From contig NZ_JAASAG010000001.1 of the NCBI RefSeq assembly GCF_012726265.1, positions 868,001 to 932,000 of the forward strand: 64,000 nucleotides of DNA, read 5' to 3'. Positions 30,198-38,513 of the stretch are shown one piece after another; the stretch's first letter is position 1, and every line of letters starts with the position of its first letter. This stretch comes from Streptomyces sp. HNM0575. Lineage in GTDB: Bacteria; Actinomycetota; Actinomycetes; Streptomycetales; Streptomycetaceae. A program made the translations under genes and the position numbers. Under the pieces are notes generated by a model. That model worked only from the letters and a program-made list of their open reading frames with translations, was not told the origin of the DNA and did not search any database.

Positions 30198-30430
30198 CAG
30201 CTTTACGGGCTCCTGAGCTGCGGCTTGCGGCAGGCGTCGTTGGCACCCTGCGGAATGGCGCGAATTTAGCCCTGCCGCCGGTGCGGCTCGCCTGCATCGC
30301 TGTCCTTTTCATCCATACGTGTGAGGAGCTGCCCGGCTGCCGGAAAGCGCCGCCGCGGCCGTAGAGTTTTCTGCGGGCCCGCCGTCGGCGCGGCCCGCCC
30401 GGCACAGTCCGGCGGAACTTTGGAGGAGCC

Positions 30431-31225
30431 GTGAGCGAGCTGCGCTTTGTCCGTCTGGGATTCGGCGCCGAAGCCGTGGACTACGAAGAGGCATGGCAGG
30501 AGCAGCGCCGCGTGCACGCCGCCCGCTTCGCCGACGAGATCGCCGACACCTGCCTGCTCCTGGAGCACACCCCGGTCTTCACGGCGGGCCGCCGCACCGA
30601 GCCCAGCGAGCGCCCCGTCGACGGCACTCCCGTCGTCGACGTCGACCGCGGAGGGAAGATCACCTGGCACGGTCCGGGCCAGCTGGTGGGCTATCCCATC
30701 CTGAAGCTGCCCCGCCCGGTCGACGTGATCGCGCACGTACGGCGCCTCGAAGAGGCCATGATCCGCACCTGCGCCGACTTCGGTCTGGAGGCCACCCGTA
30801 TCGAGGGCCGCAGCGGCGCATGGGTCCTCGGCGACGCCGCCGAGCGGCCCCGCGCTGATCTCGGCGGTCTCTCCCTGGACTTCGACGCCCGCCGGGGCGA
30901 CGACGAGGACGACGACTACGACCCGCGCCTGAAGGGTCCCGAGTACGCGCCGTCCAACGCGGGCCAGCGCGGCGAGGACCGCAAGCTCGGCGCGATCGGC
31001 GTACGGGTCGCGAAGGGCGTGACCATGCACGGCTTCGCGCTCAACTGCGACCCCGACAACACCTGGTTCGACCGCATCGTGCCGTGCGGCATCCGCGACG
31101 CGGGCGTGACGTCGCTCTCGGGTGAACTCGGCCGCGACGTGCCCGTGGCCGACGTGCTGCCCGTGATGGAGAAGCATCTGCGCGAGGTGCTGGAGTCGTC
31201 GGAGCCGCTGCCCCGCGCCGTATGA
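30431..31225 (+). CDS. lipB: Octanoyltransferase LipB
   Basis: A 264-aa enzyme that moves octanoyl from acyl carrier protein to lipoyl domains. Motifs: [11 protein letters not shown], the conserved [35 protein letters not shown] with the catalytic Lys, and [14 protein letters not shown] with the acyl-thioester Cys. A 35-residue acidic insertion (about 141-175, containing [17 protein letters not shown]) precedes the Lys motif and is longer than in most bacteria. GTG 30431 follows GGAGG. It lies 156 bp upstream of lipA. Confidence 0.95.
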   Translation: MSELRFVRLGFGAEAVDYEEAWQEQRRVHAARFADEIADTCLLLEHTPVFTAGRRTEPSERPVDGTPVVDVDRGGKITWHGPGQLVGYPILKLPRPVDVIAHVRRLEEAMIRTCADFGLEATRIEGRSGAWVLGDAAERPRADLGGLSLDFDARRGDDEDDDYDPRLKGPEYAPSNAGQRGEDRKLGAIGVRVAKGVTMHGFALNCDPDNTWFDRIVPCGIRDAGVTSLSGELGRDVPVADVLPVMEKHLREVLESSEPLPRAV

Positions 31226-31381
31226 GCCCTGCCCCGCGCCGTGTAGTTCCCAGCCGCGACGCTCCTACTGCCGCCGCGGGCGCGGCCTGCGTCTGCGAGG
31301 CCACCGGCGGGTGGGAGGCACGCGAGCGGTGGGCGTACCCTGAAGTTCGCCGAGGAATCGAAAGCACGTAGGGAGCCGGAC

Positions 31382-32320
31382 GTGTCCGCTGTCGCACCCG
31401 ACGGTCGCAAGTTGCTCCGCCTTGAAGTACGCAACAGCCAGACCCCGATCGAGCGCAAGCCCGAGTGGATCAAGACCCGGGCCAAGATGGGCCCCGAATA
31501 CAACGCGCTTCAGGACCTGGTCAAGCGCGAGGGCCTGCACACGGTGTGCCAGGAGGCCGGCTGCCCCAACATCTTCGAATGCTGGGAGGACCGCGAGGCC
31601 ACCTTCCTCATCGGCGGCGAACAGTGCACCCGCCGCTGCGACTTCTGCCAGATCGACACCGGCAGGCCCGCCGAGCTGGATCGCGACGAGCCGCGCCGCG
31701 TCGCCGAGTCCGTCGAGCAGATGCAGCTGCGTTACGCCACGATCACCGGCGTCGCCCGCGACGACCTGGACGACGGCGGCGCCTGGCTCTACGCCGAAAC
31801 CGTGCGCCAGATCCACGAGTTGATGCCCGGCACCGGCGTCGAGCTGCTGATCCCCGACTTCAACGCCGTACCGGAGCAGCTGGCCGAGGTCTTCTCCTCG
31901 CGCCCCGAGGTGCTCGCGCACAACGTCGAGACGGTGCCCCGCATCTTCAAGCGCATCCGTCCCGCCTTCCGCTACGAGCGCTCCCTCGAGGTGCTCACCC
32001 GCGCCCGCGAGGACGGACTGGTCACCAAGTCCAACCTCATCCTCGGCATGGGCGAGACCCGCGAGGAGGTCAGTGAGGCGCTGCGCGACCTGTACGGCGC
32101 CGGCTGCGAACTCATCACCATCACCCAGTACTTGAGGCCCTCGGCCCGTCATCACCCCGTGGAGCGCTGGGTGAAGCCGCAGGAGTTCGTCGAACTCCAG
32201 CAGGAGGCCGAGGAGATCGGCTTCGCGGGCGTCATGTCCGGTCCGCTGGTGCGCTCTTCGTACCGTGCGGGCCGTCTGTACAAGCAGGCGATCGAGGCCC
32301 GCGACGCCCGGGCCGCGTGA
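31382..32320 (+). CDS. lipA: Lipoyl synthase (radical SAM)
   Basis: A 312-aa enzyme inserting two sulfurs into the octanoyl chain made available by LipB. Both iron-sulfur cluster motifs are present: auxiliary Cys56, 61 and 67 in [12 protein letters not shown], and radical SAM Cys82, 86 and 89 in CTRRCDFC. The C-terminal [12 protein letters not shown] supplies the serine ligand of the auxiliary cluster. GTG 31382 is the usual streptomycete start. Upstream TACCCT at 31336 could be a -10 element separate from lipB. Confidence 0.96.
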   Translation: MSAVAPDGRKLLRLEVRNSQTPIERKPEWIKTRAKMGPEYNALQDLVKREGLHTVCQEAGCPNIFECWEDREATFLIGGEQCTRRCDFCQIDTGRPAELDRDEPRRVAESVEQMQLRYATITGVARDDLDDGGAWLYAETVRQIHELMPGTGVELLIPDFNAVPEQLAEVFSSRPEVLAHNVETVPRIFKRIRPAFRYERSLEVLTRAREDGLVTKSNLILGMGETREEVSEALRDLYGAGCELITITQYLRPSARHHPVERWVKPQEFVELQQEAEEIGFAGVMSGPLVRSSYRAGRLYKQAIEARDARAA

Positions 32321-32333
32321 CCGGGGCCACTTC

Positions 32334-32363
32334 GCGGCGGAGCGGCGGCGTGATCTCCGCCGC
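32334..32363 (+). terminator. Weak hairpin after lipA
   Basis: GCGGCGGAG pairs with CTCCGCCGC across a 12-nt loop, 14 bases past the lipA stop codon. There is no T-run and other pairings compete. Confidence 0.35.
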
Positions 32364-32555
32364 ATCGGTTCTCCAGGCTTTGACGCGCTGGTCATCCGCT
32401 GGTAACACCTGACGGTGACGATGGCTGCACATACCGTCCACGGCCATCGCTCATGACCCGGCGCCGATGTGGCGCCCATGACGTGGCGGCCGCTCACGGC
32501 GTACGGATCACGACGCTCAGGACGGCCACGTGACCTCACGAAGAGGGGAATCGAC

Positions 32556-32735
32556 TTGCGGACCACACTGCGCGCGCTGGAGAACTTCGAGGGCCTGCTG
32601 ATGCGCAGGGGCCACATGACCGCACGCCGTAACGCCTGGACAGCGGTGCTGGAGGACCGCCGGAGGGCGGTGGCGCGCACCGAGGCCCAGCGGGTACTGG
32701 AGGCCGCGGCCGAGCGAAGGCCGGCCGCCACGTAA
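32556..32735 (+). CDS. Small conserved hypothetical protein (SCO2195-like)
   Basis: A 59-aa, Arg/Ala-rich helical protein starting LRTTLRALENFEGLLMRRGH. It begins with TTG 32556, which is preceded by GAGGGGA at seven bases; a longer frame to 32469 lacks such a site. A small gene in this slot between lipA and the DUF4191 gene is found in other streptomycetes. Function unknown. Confidence 0.65.
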   Translation: MRTTLRALENFEGLLMRRGHMTARRNAWTAVLEDRRRAVARTEAQRVLEAAAERRPAAT

Positions 32736-32738
32736 ACT
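32733..32738 (+). promoter_or_regulatory. -10 hexamer TAAACT for a leaderless DUF4191 mRNA
   Basis: TAAACT ends seven bases before ATG 32746, which lacks any ribosome site. A TANNNT element at this distance is the standard arrangement for leaderless actinobacterial transcripts. It overlaps the stop codon of the small upstream gene. Confidence 0.5.
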
Positions 32739-32745
32739 TCCCCGC

Positions 32746-33441
32746 ATGGCGAGGAAGGCAGACTCCGAGAGCAACCCTGGGCGGCTCAAGCAGATCGCTC
32801 TGACGTACAAGATGACCCGGCGTGCCGACCGGAAGATCGGCCTGGTCCTGGCCGGTGTGGGGCTTGTCACCTTCGGTGTACTCCTCGCCGTCGGCTTCGC
32901 GATCGGACACCCGGTCTATGTGGGCGTCCTGGGCGTGATGCTGGCCCTGCTCGCGATGGCGATCATCTTCGGCCGTCGCGCCGAGCGTGCCGCCTTCGGT
33001 CAGATGGAAGGGCAGCCCGGCGCCGCCGCGGCCGTGCTGGAGAACATCGGCAAGGGCTGGACGGTCACACCGGCCGTCGCCATGAACCGCAGTCAGGACG
33101 TCGTGCACCGGGCGGTGGGCCGGGCCGGCATCGTCCTCGTCGGCGAGGGCAATCCGAACCGGCTGCGTTCGCTGCTGTCCTCGGAGAAGAAGCGCATGGC
33201 CCGAGTCGTCTCGGACATCCCCGTGCACGACTTCATCGTGGGCGACGACGAGGGCCAGGTGGAGCTGAAGAAGCTCCGCACCAAGCTGCTGAAGCTGCCG
33301 CGCGTGCTCACCGGTCCGCAGACGACGCAGGCCAACGACAGGCTGCGCGCGATGGGCGACCTGATGAGCAACATGCCGATCCCCAAGGGGCCGATGCCGA
33401 AGGGCATGCGGATGCCGCGAGGCGGTCAGAACGGCCGCTGA
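32746..33441 (+). CDS. DUF4191 membrane protein
   Basis: A 231-aa protein with two adjacent transmembrane helices (KIGLVLAGVGLVTFGVLLAV and PVYVGVLGVMLALLAMAIIF) near residues 30-80. A cytoplasmic part follows (ERAAFGQMEGQPGAAAAVLE) and the C-terminus is Met/Pro/Lys-rich (IPKGPMPKGMRMPRGGQNGR). It matches the conserved actinobacterial DUF4191 family between lipA and glnA. No function is established. Confidence 0.88.
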   Translation: MARKADSESNPGRLKQIALTYKMTRRADRKIGLVLAGVGLVTFGVLLAVGFAIGHPVYVGVLGVMLALLAMAIIFGRRAERAAFGQMEGQPGAAAAVLENIGKGWTVTPAVAMNRSQDVVHRAVGRAGIVLVGEGNPNRLRSLLSSEKKRMARVVSDIPVHDFIVGDDEGQVELKKLRTKLLKLPRVLTGPQTTQANDRLRAMGDLMSNMPIPKGPMPKGMRMPRGGQNGR

Positions 33442-33491
33442 GCGCGGCATACGCGCAGCGGCCTACGTGCAGGGTCCGGCACATACACGTA

Positions 33492-33535
33492 CGGGTACGG
33501 GCCGGAAGCGATGCTCCGCTTCCGGCCCGTACCCG
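33492..33535. terminator. Bidirectional terminator between convergent DUF4191 and RDD genes
   Basis: A perfect 19-bp stem (33492-33510 with 33517-33535) has a 6-nt loop ATGCTC and is followed by CTTCTCGTTCTT on the + strand. It lies between two convergent genes, about 50 bp past the first stop. Confidence 0.8.
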
Positions 33536-33609
33536 CTTCTCGTTCTTGCCGGTGGCCGGTCCGCTCTTGCCGGTTGCCGGTTGCCGGGGTGGGGTGGCCG
33601 GTCCGCGCC

Positions 33610-34080
33610 TTACATCCGTACCTGGACGGTCCCGGAGAGGCGGTCGTGCAGGCCGCGTCCGTCGCGGTCCCAGATCAGCGCCGGAATCGCCAGCCCCAGC
33701 AGGACCGTACGCACCGCCACCCGCCACAGCGCCGGGCGCCCCAGACCCTCCAGGGCCACGACCCGGAGCCGCAGCAGCCGTTTCCCGGGGGTGCTTCCGA
33801 TGGTGCCGACCGTCAGCAGGCTCATCACGAGGAACACCGCCAGCGCCCAGTTGTCCGTACTGCGCAGATCACCCGACGCGAAGAGTCCGTACGCGATGAG
33901 CACGGAGAGCGCCCAGTCGGTGAACAGCGCGCCCAGCCGCCGTCCGACCGGCGCGATGGAACGGGGTCCGTCGGCGGGCAGCCCCAGCCGCTCGCCGCGG
34001 TGGCCGAAATCCGCCCCCATGTCCTCGGCCGCGGCGCGGGGGCCCGAAAGCCATGAGCCGATGGCATCCCTGTTGTCCAC
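33610..34080 (-). CDS. RDD-family membrane protein
   Basis: A 156-aa protein. RRLGALFTDWALSVLIAYGL begins the RDD domain (Arg then Asp in helix 1), with a second helix NWALAVFLVMSLLTVGTIGS, the GKRLLRLRVV loop, and WDRDGRGLHDRLSGTVQVRM at the C-terminus. Three to four hydrophobic segments. RDD proteins are poorly characterised small transporters or channels. GTG 34080 is chosen because the frame farther upstream runs antisense through glnA. It is divergent from glnA and conserved there in streptomycetes. Confidence 0.85.
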   Translation of the reverse strand: MDNRDAIGSWLSGPRAAAEDMGADFGHRGERLGLPADGPRSIAPVGRRLGALFTDWALSVLIAYGLFASGDLRSTDNWALAVFLVMSLLTVGTIGSTPGKRLLRLRVVALEGLGRPALWRVAVRTVLLGLAIPALIWDRDGRGLHDRLSGTVQVRM

Positions 34081-34148
34081 CAGGCCACCGTATCGCGCCG
34101 TTGGAAACGACCTTGTTCGCAGGTCACCGGCGATCAGGAGCACACTGG

Positions 34149-34186
34149 TTAACATCAGCGAAACAGCCGGGTCACGCTTGAGAAAT
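34149..34186 (+). promoter_or_regulatory. GlnR binding site upstream of glnA
   Basis: TTAAC-N6-GAAAC-N6-GTCAC-N6-GAAAT, read at 34149-34153, 34160-34164, 34171-34175 and 34182-34186, matches the streptomycete GlnR consensus gTnAC-n6-GaAAc repeated twice with exact 6-bp spacing. Only the first and last bases deviate. GlnR controls glnA in S. coelicolor from the same place, activating it under nitrogen limitation. Confidence 0.85.
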
Positions 34187-34278
34187 CGCGCCTGCCTATC
34201 GTCGGCCACACCGCGCGCCACCGCACTGGCCTGCGTACCAGCAATTCCCGTCCCCCCGCGGCGGGAGTAGGAGGATGG

Positions 34279-35694
34279 ATGTTCCAGAACGCCGCCGAGG
34301 CCAAGAAATACATCGCGGACCACGACGTGAAGTTCATCGACGTCCGGTTCTGCGACCTGCCGGGCATCATGCAGCACTTCACGGTGCCGGCGGAATCCTT
34401 CGACCCGGACGAGAACCTGATGTTCGACGGTTCCTCGATCCGCGGCTTCCAGGCCATTCACGAGTCGGACATGGCGCTCGTACCCGACCTGAGCACGGCC
34501 AGGCTGGACCCCTTCCGCAGCGAGAAGCACCTCAACATCAACTTCTTCATCCACGACCCGATCACGGGCGAGCAGTACAGCCGTGACCCGCGGAACGTGG
34601 CGAAGAAGGCCGAGGCCTACCTCGCCTCCTCCGGCATCGCCGACACCGCCTTCTTCGGTCCCGAGGCGGAGTTCTACATCTTCGACGAGGCCCGCTTCGA
34701 GACCAAGGCGAACGGCTCGTACTACCACATCGACTCCGAGGCCGGCGCCTGGAACACCGGCGCCATCGAGGACGGCGGCAACCGCGGCTACAAGGTCCGC
34801 TACAAGGGCGGCTACTTCCCGGCCCCGCCCGTCGACCACTTCGCCGACCTCCGTGCCGAGATCACCCTCGAACTGAACAAGGCCGGCCTCCAGGTCGAGC
34901 GCCAGCACCACGAGGTGGGCACCGCCGGACAGGCCGAGATCAACTACAAGTTCAACACGCTGCTCGCCGCCGCCGACGACCTGATGCTCTTCAAGTACAT
35001 CGTGAAGAACACGGCTTGGCGCAACGGCAAGACCGCGACGTTCATGCCCAAGCCGATCTTCGGCGACAACGGCTCCGGCATGCACGTACACCAGTCCCTG
35101 TGGAACGAGGGCTCCCCGCTCTTCTACGACGAGCAGGGCTACGCCGGCCTCTCGGACACCGCCCGCTACTACATCGGCGGCATCCTCAGGCACGCCCCGT
35201 CGCTGCTGGCCTTCACCAACCCGACGGTCAACTCGTACCACCGCCTGGTCCCGGGCTTCGAGGCGCCGGTCAACCTGGTCTACTCGCAGCGCAACCGCTC
35301 CGCCGCGATGCGCATCCCGATCACGGGCTCCAACCCGAAGGCGAAGCGCGTCGAGTTCCGCGCGCCGGACCCGTCGTCGAACCCGTACCTGGCCTTCTCC
35401 GCCCTGATGATGGCGGGCCTGGACGGCATCAAGAACAAGATCGAGCCGGCCGAGCCGATCGACAAGGACCTCTACGAACTCGCCCCGGAGGAGCACGCGG
35501 GAGTCCCGCAGGTCCCCACGTCCCTCCCGGCGGTCCTCGACGCCCTGGAGTCGGACAACGAATACCTCCAGGCGGGCGGCGTCTTCACGGCCGACCTGAT
35601 CGACACCTGGGTCGAGTACAAGCGCGAGAACGAGATCGCCCCGATGCAACTGCGGCCGCACCCGCACGAGTTCGAGCTGTACTTCGACATCTGA
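34279..35694 (+). CDS. glnA: Glutamine synthetase type I (GlnA)
   Basis: A 471-aa GSI beta-type enzyme making glutamine from glutamate, ammonia and ATP. Visible: [30 protein letters not shown], the active-site [33 protein letters not shown], and [20 protein letters not shown]. The adenylylation site is Tyr399 in [10 protein letters not shown], the substrate of GlnE encoded at 4430. ATG 34279 follows GGAGTAGGAGGATG. Control is by GlnR (site at 34149) and by GlnE. The final codons (ELYFDI) are where related sequence copies recur in the downstream island. Confidence 0.97.
   Translation: MFQNAAEAKKYIADHDVKFIDVRFCDLPGIMQHFTVPAESFDPDENLMFDGSSIRGFQAIHESDMALVPDLSTARLDPFRSEKHLNINFFIHDPITGEQYSRDPRNVAKKAEAYLASSGIADTAFFGPEAEFYIFDEARFETKANGSYYHIDSEAGAWNTGAIEDGGNRGYKVRYKGGYFPAPPVDHFADLRAEITLELNKAGLQVERQHHEVGTAGQAEINYKFNTLLAAADDLMLFKYIVKNTAWRNGKTATFMPKPIFGDNGSGMHVHQSLWNEGSPLFYDEQGYAGLSDTARYYIGGILRHAPSLLAFTNPTVNSYHRLVPGFEAPVNLVYSQRNRSAAMRIPITGSNPKAKRVEFRAPDPSSNPYLAFSALMMAGLDGIKNKIEPAEPIDKDLYELAPEEHAGVPQVPTSLPAVLDALESDNEYLQAGGVFTADLIDTWVEYKRENEIAPMQLRPHPHEFELYFDI
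35680..35692. other. Copy A of the recurring 13-bp glnA 3'-end sequence (candidate attachment core)
   Basis: TACTTCGACATCT lies at the end of glnA. The identical 13-mer is found at 52061-52073, and a one-mismatch copy at 37788-37800. This suggests glnA's 3' end served as an insertion or recombination point for the DNA in between. No integrase gene was found. Confidence 0.5.
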
Positions 35695-36251
35695 CAGGGC
35701 CGGTCGGTCTCAACTGACCCTCGCGGCACGGCCATCGGTGGCCCGCGGAAACGCCATTCGGCGTCTTCCGCGGGCCACCGTCTGTTTTCGCCCTCGTGTG
35801 CACCGGATGTGCACCGGGCGCGGCCGAAGTAGCTGACGGGTAGTCAGGCACAGCTGTGTCTGTCCGTGTGTCTGACAGGGCAACTGAATCCCTGGACGAA
35901 GACGAGATCAGCTCCCGCCCTGACTTCGGCACCGTAAGTCGCCTGAGTCGAAGGCAGCTTGAGCACGGGCAGGAGCTGAGTGTGATCATGTTCGCAGTGT
36001 GAAGCGCGGCACCGTGTGCGCTCTCCCGTAGCTGAGCGGACTCCATTACCGTCTCGCCATGACTCTCGGAACTTCCCCGCCTGGCTGCGCTCCCCATCGC
36101 CCTCGGCTCCGTCGTGGTCGCAGTCCTCGCGTGGACTCGGTCGAGGAAGTCGGCCAGGGCCTCCGAACGTTCTGTCGCAGCTTCGGAACAACCAAATGCG
36201 ACTCAGGCCAGCAGATTCGCCCAACAGCAGTCGAGACCCATGGAGCATTGA
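35695..36251. other. 557-bp gene-free stretch after glnA
   Basis: It contains the glnA terminator, then GTGTGCACCGGATGTGCACCG (35796-35816). The 11-mer TGTGCACCGGA at 35797 is repeated at 52004, and TGACGGGTAGT at 35834 is repeated at 52103. No open frame has convincing coding character. Confidence 0.5.
35737..35779 (+). terminator. Rho-independent terminator of glnA
   Basis: GGTGGCCCGCGGAA plus ACGCC pairs with GGCGT plus TTCCGCGGGCCACC, giving a stem of about 19 bp with one bulge and a 4-nt loop, followed by TCTGTTTTCG. It is 42 bases past the glnA stop. Confidence 0.85.
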
Positions 36252-37061
36252 ATGCCACGCCATGACACGTCAAACGCGCCGGTCTTCAGTCTGTACTACA
36301 TCGCTATCGATACCGAGGCCGGCGTGACGCCGGAGCAATTCGAAGCCTTTGTTCGCAACAAAGGCGTGCACATTCCCTGCTACCCCGGGTGGCGCTGGAC
36401 GCTGCTGCGCGGCCTGCGCGGCGAACGAGCCGGTCAATACATGATGCTGTTCGAAATCGATGACGCCGGGCAGCGCGACCGTTACCTGGCGGCTGACGGC
36501 AATCAAACAGAATTGGCGCGGCAGTTCTGGCGCGATCGTCCCGAGGCCCGGGAGCTTGTCCGCGAATGGAAGAAATACGGCACATTCAGCGAATTGCCCA
36601 CGATCTATACCGACTACCGCCTGCTGGCGGAAAACAAGAAGAGCACAGTCGCCGATGGGCCCCGTTATCAGGAGCGCGGCCCAGGAGAAGAACCTCTCGC
36701 CCGTGTGATCGGCATCCACAATCTCGCGCTGCGCCCCGACGTCCGGGCAGATACCTTCGAAAGCTTCATCGCTGAGAATCATCATCGCATCGAGGACTAT
36801 CCCGACTGGAAATTCCGCCTGCTGAAAGGCGAGCGCGGAAACCGGCTGGATCAGTATGTAGTGCTGATGGAGATTGCCAGCCTCGCGGCACTCCATGCGT
36901 TCTATCCTGATGCGGACATCGCGACTGCTGAGGCTGCTGAATTCGCCAAGGCCTATCGGGACACGAAGCAGATGTACGAGGAATGGAAGCAGCTGGCTTC
37001 GTTCTCCGGCTCACCGCAGATCTACACCGATTACCTGTCGGTGGCGGAAAGCCTGAGCTGA
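36252..37061 (+). CDS. Duplicated dimeric alpha/beta-barrel (NIPSNAP/EthD-like) protein, likely acquired
   Basis: A 269-aa protein built of two copies of one domain of about 115 residues. Copy 1 (about 12-127) has FEAFVRNKGVHIPCYPGWRW, GERAGQYMMLFEIDD and PTIYTDYRLLAE. Copy 2 (about 150-266) has FESFIAENHHRIEDYPDWKF, GERGNRLDQYVVLMEIA and PQIYTDYLSVAE. The fold resembles ferredoxin-like NIPSNAP/EthD/Dabb families, but no catalytic residues are clear and the function is unknown. Codon use is markedly less GC3-biased than its neighbours (many AAA, GAA, ATT, TAT), suggesting transfer from a non-actinobacterial source. GGAG lies six bases before ATG 36252. It is the first gene of the island behind glnA. 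Confidence 0.75.
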   Translation: MPRHDTSNAPVFSLYYIAIDTEAGVTPEQFEAFVRNKGVHIPCYPGWRWTLLRGLRGERAGQYMMLFEIDDAGQRDRYLAADGNQTELARQFWRDRPEARELVREWKKYGTFSELPTIYTDYRLLAENKKSTVADGPRYQERGPGEEPLARVIGIHNLALRPDVRADTFESFIAENHHRIEDYPDWKFRLLKGERGNRLDQYVVLMEIASLAALHAFYPDADIATAEAAEFAKAYRDTKQMYEEWKQLASFSGSPQIYTDYLSVAESLS

Positions 37062-37082
37062 CGCGAGTGATCTCACCAGCTT

Positions 37083-37388
37083 TCAGTTGGGCTTGCCGTG
37101 TTCGAGATGGGTGAGTACAAGTGCGGCTTTGATGATGTGGCTGGTCTTGCGGGGGCTGGTTGTGACGTGTCGCAGGGCGCGCCAGCGGCCGGTGAGCAGG
37201 GCGAGTTGAGAGGCGGCCCAGTACAAGTCGCCCAGAACGTGTTCGCGGGCGGTGACACCGTAGAAGCCTTCTGCGCGAACCTCTTGGCACACGGCTTTGC
37301 GGAAGGACTGCCGCGGGGGAAGGCGATCGAGCTGATCTCTCGTCACTCCGCTCACTTTGGCAATCGCGCAGTGATCTTGAATCGACAC
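37083..37388 (-). CDS. Hypothetical protein, possibly a gene fragment
   Basis: A 101-aa frame from GTG 37388 with good GC3 bias (SFRKAVCQEVRAEGFYGVTA, EHVLGDLYWAASQLALLTGR). No family is recognised. It overlaps an alternative frame on the + strand that lacks codon bias. It may be the surviving end of a larger gene. It is convergent with the duplicated-domain gene. Confidence 0.4.
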   Translation of the reverse strand: MSIQDHCAIAKVSGVTRDQLDRLPPRQSFRKAVCQEVRAEGFYGVTAREHVLGDLYWAASQLALLTGRWRALRHVTTSPRKTSHIIKAALVLTHLEHGKPN

Positions 37389-37454
37389 TGGTCATGCATG
37401 TACGGCCGCTGAGGCGGAAGAGGTCGCGGCGTACACCAGGAAGGGCTACGAGGC

Positions 37455-37790
37455 ATGACCCCGTCCGTGGTGGTCCTCGGAGTTTCCGCGTGCGTGGCCC
37501 TGGGTGTCATCGTGCGCTGTGGGCCGGACATCGCGGTGCTTCGTCGGCTGGAGCGCCTCCTTGAAGGCTGCGAACAGGAACAACGAGTTGAAGTCTGTCG
37601 GATTCTTGCTGTTTCACTGCAGGAGACTGGGAGGACGGTCCACGCGAGGAGCTGCCGCCGAGCGAGCCAGCGACGCGGTGAACCTCCTGCATCCGCGTCG
37701 CGGAGAGCACGTCGTGTCGTGTGCACCCGTGTGCACCGACCCATCGAGCGTCCTGCTTCTGTACAGGTCAAAGCTCCTGCCCACCTGTAG
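37455..37790 (+). CDS. Small membrane-anchored hypothetical protein
   Basis: A 111-aa frame from ATG 37455 with ACGAGG upstream. One N-terminal hydrophobic segment (SVVVLGVSACVALGVIVRCG) is followed by a charged helix (LRRLERLLEGCEQEQRVEVC). After about residue 65 the sequence becomes Arg-rich and may be out of its original frame. It ends just before copy B of the glnA-end sequence, as a similar small membrane protein (51646) precedes copy C. Confidence 0.35.
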   Translation: MTPSVVVLGVSACVALGVIVRCGPDIAVLRRLERLLEGCEQEQRVEVCRILAVSLQETGRTVHARSCRRASQRRGEPPASASRRARRVVCTRVHRPIERPASVQVKAPAHL

Positions 37791-37800
37791 TTCGACATCT
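37721..37800. repeat. Island repeat plus copy B of the glnA 3'-end sequence
   Basis: GTGCACCC/GTGCACC direct repeats (37721, 37731) lead into 37749-37773, 21 of whose 25 bases match 46378-46402 and share GTCCTGCTTCTGT. TAGTTCGACATCT (37788-37800) differs at one base from the end of glnA and is likewise followed by GAG-AGG versus GAC-AGG. It looks like a decayed junction sequence. Confidence 0.5.
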
Positions 37801-37838
37801 GAGAGGCAGGCTTACTGAGTTGCCATAGTCGGCGTATG

Positions 37839-37890
37839 GACAGTCGCCCGTGGGAAACCGACAGCTGTCGGTTTCCCACGGGCGACTGTC
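37839..37890. terminator. Perfect 52-bp palindrome (26-bp arms, no spacer)
   Basis: The arm GACAGTCGCCCGTGGGAAAC plus CGACAG is followed immediately by its exact reverse complement, ending GGGCGACTGTC and then TTTCCTGC. It lies 39 bp beyond copy B, as the glnA terminator lies about 44 bp beyond copy A. As RNA it would be a very stable hairpin, hence a terminator call; as DNA it can extrude a cruciform. Confidence 0.7.
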
Positions 37891-38513
37891 TTTCCTGCAT
37901 TGGGCGAAGAACATGCTTGCAGTGCGCGCTGGTATGTCGTGCCGGAATGTTGTCAGAGAACTTTCCGACGAGCCGTGGTGGCGGGGGCTGGCCGAACGGC
38001 ACGTGCGTTCACGCTGAGGTGGGCGGCTCTGCTCCGGTACTCATGATGTATGTGATGCATACAAGCGTCACTAGGATGATCTTCTTGGCTATCCGGTACA
38101 TCGAGAGTTTTCCTCATCTCGTGTTGTGCACGTCGGCCCGGGTGGGAGTGCTCCCACCGGTCGTCTCGGTCCTGAGGCTCGACATCCTGCATGCGAACGT
38201 TGCTAACACGCAACTCAGACGGGCATCATGCCAGTTCAACCCTTAGATCAATACATAATGATCACATTTATATTCGCTATAGCAACCACATTTGCACTAG
38301 GCACGTGGTCAAGGCATATGCGCGTGTCCGAGAGTCAGGAGCGTCGTCTCATGCGCGTGACTGAGTGGGGTTGTTGGATCGCGTAGGAGCCTCTGACCGC
38401 GACTGGCGATGAGGTCAGTTGCGGCACGGTGGGCGCCGGACGCTGCCGGTCGTGAATATGCGCCGGCCAGGGGTCAACTACGAGGTCCTATGCCGTTGAT
38501 GTGCCCTATGTTG
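37891..38513. other. Long weakly coding stretch with an AT-rich segment
   Basis: Apart from the small open frame annotated at 38228, I see no gene. Bases 38228-38310 are unusually AT-rich for this genome. Frames crossing the palindrome and this area lack codon bias. Confidence 0.4.
38228..38386 (+). CDS. Possible 52-aa small membrane peptide with a TTA codon
   Basis: ATG 38228 to TAG 38386. The peptide starts MPVQPLDQYIMITFIFAIAT and continues TFALGTW, forming one transmembrane helix followed by an Arg-rich tail. Codons are AT-ending in the first half (ATA, TTT, ACA, GCA, TTA at codon 6), foreign to this genome. No clear ribosome site is present, so it could be a chance frame in AT-rich DNA. 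Confidence 0.3.
   Translation: MPVQPLDQYIMITFIFAIATTFALGTWSRHMRVSESQERRLMRVTEWGCWIA

Noticed and set aside
37836..38246. Open frame across the 52-bp palindrome
   Set aside because: It reads through a structural element, has no codon bias, and contains many rare-like residues (Cys, Trp, His) without family resemblance.
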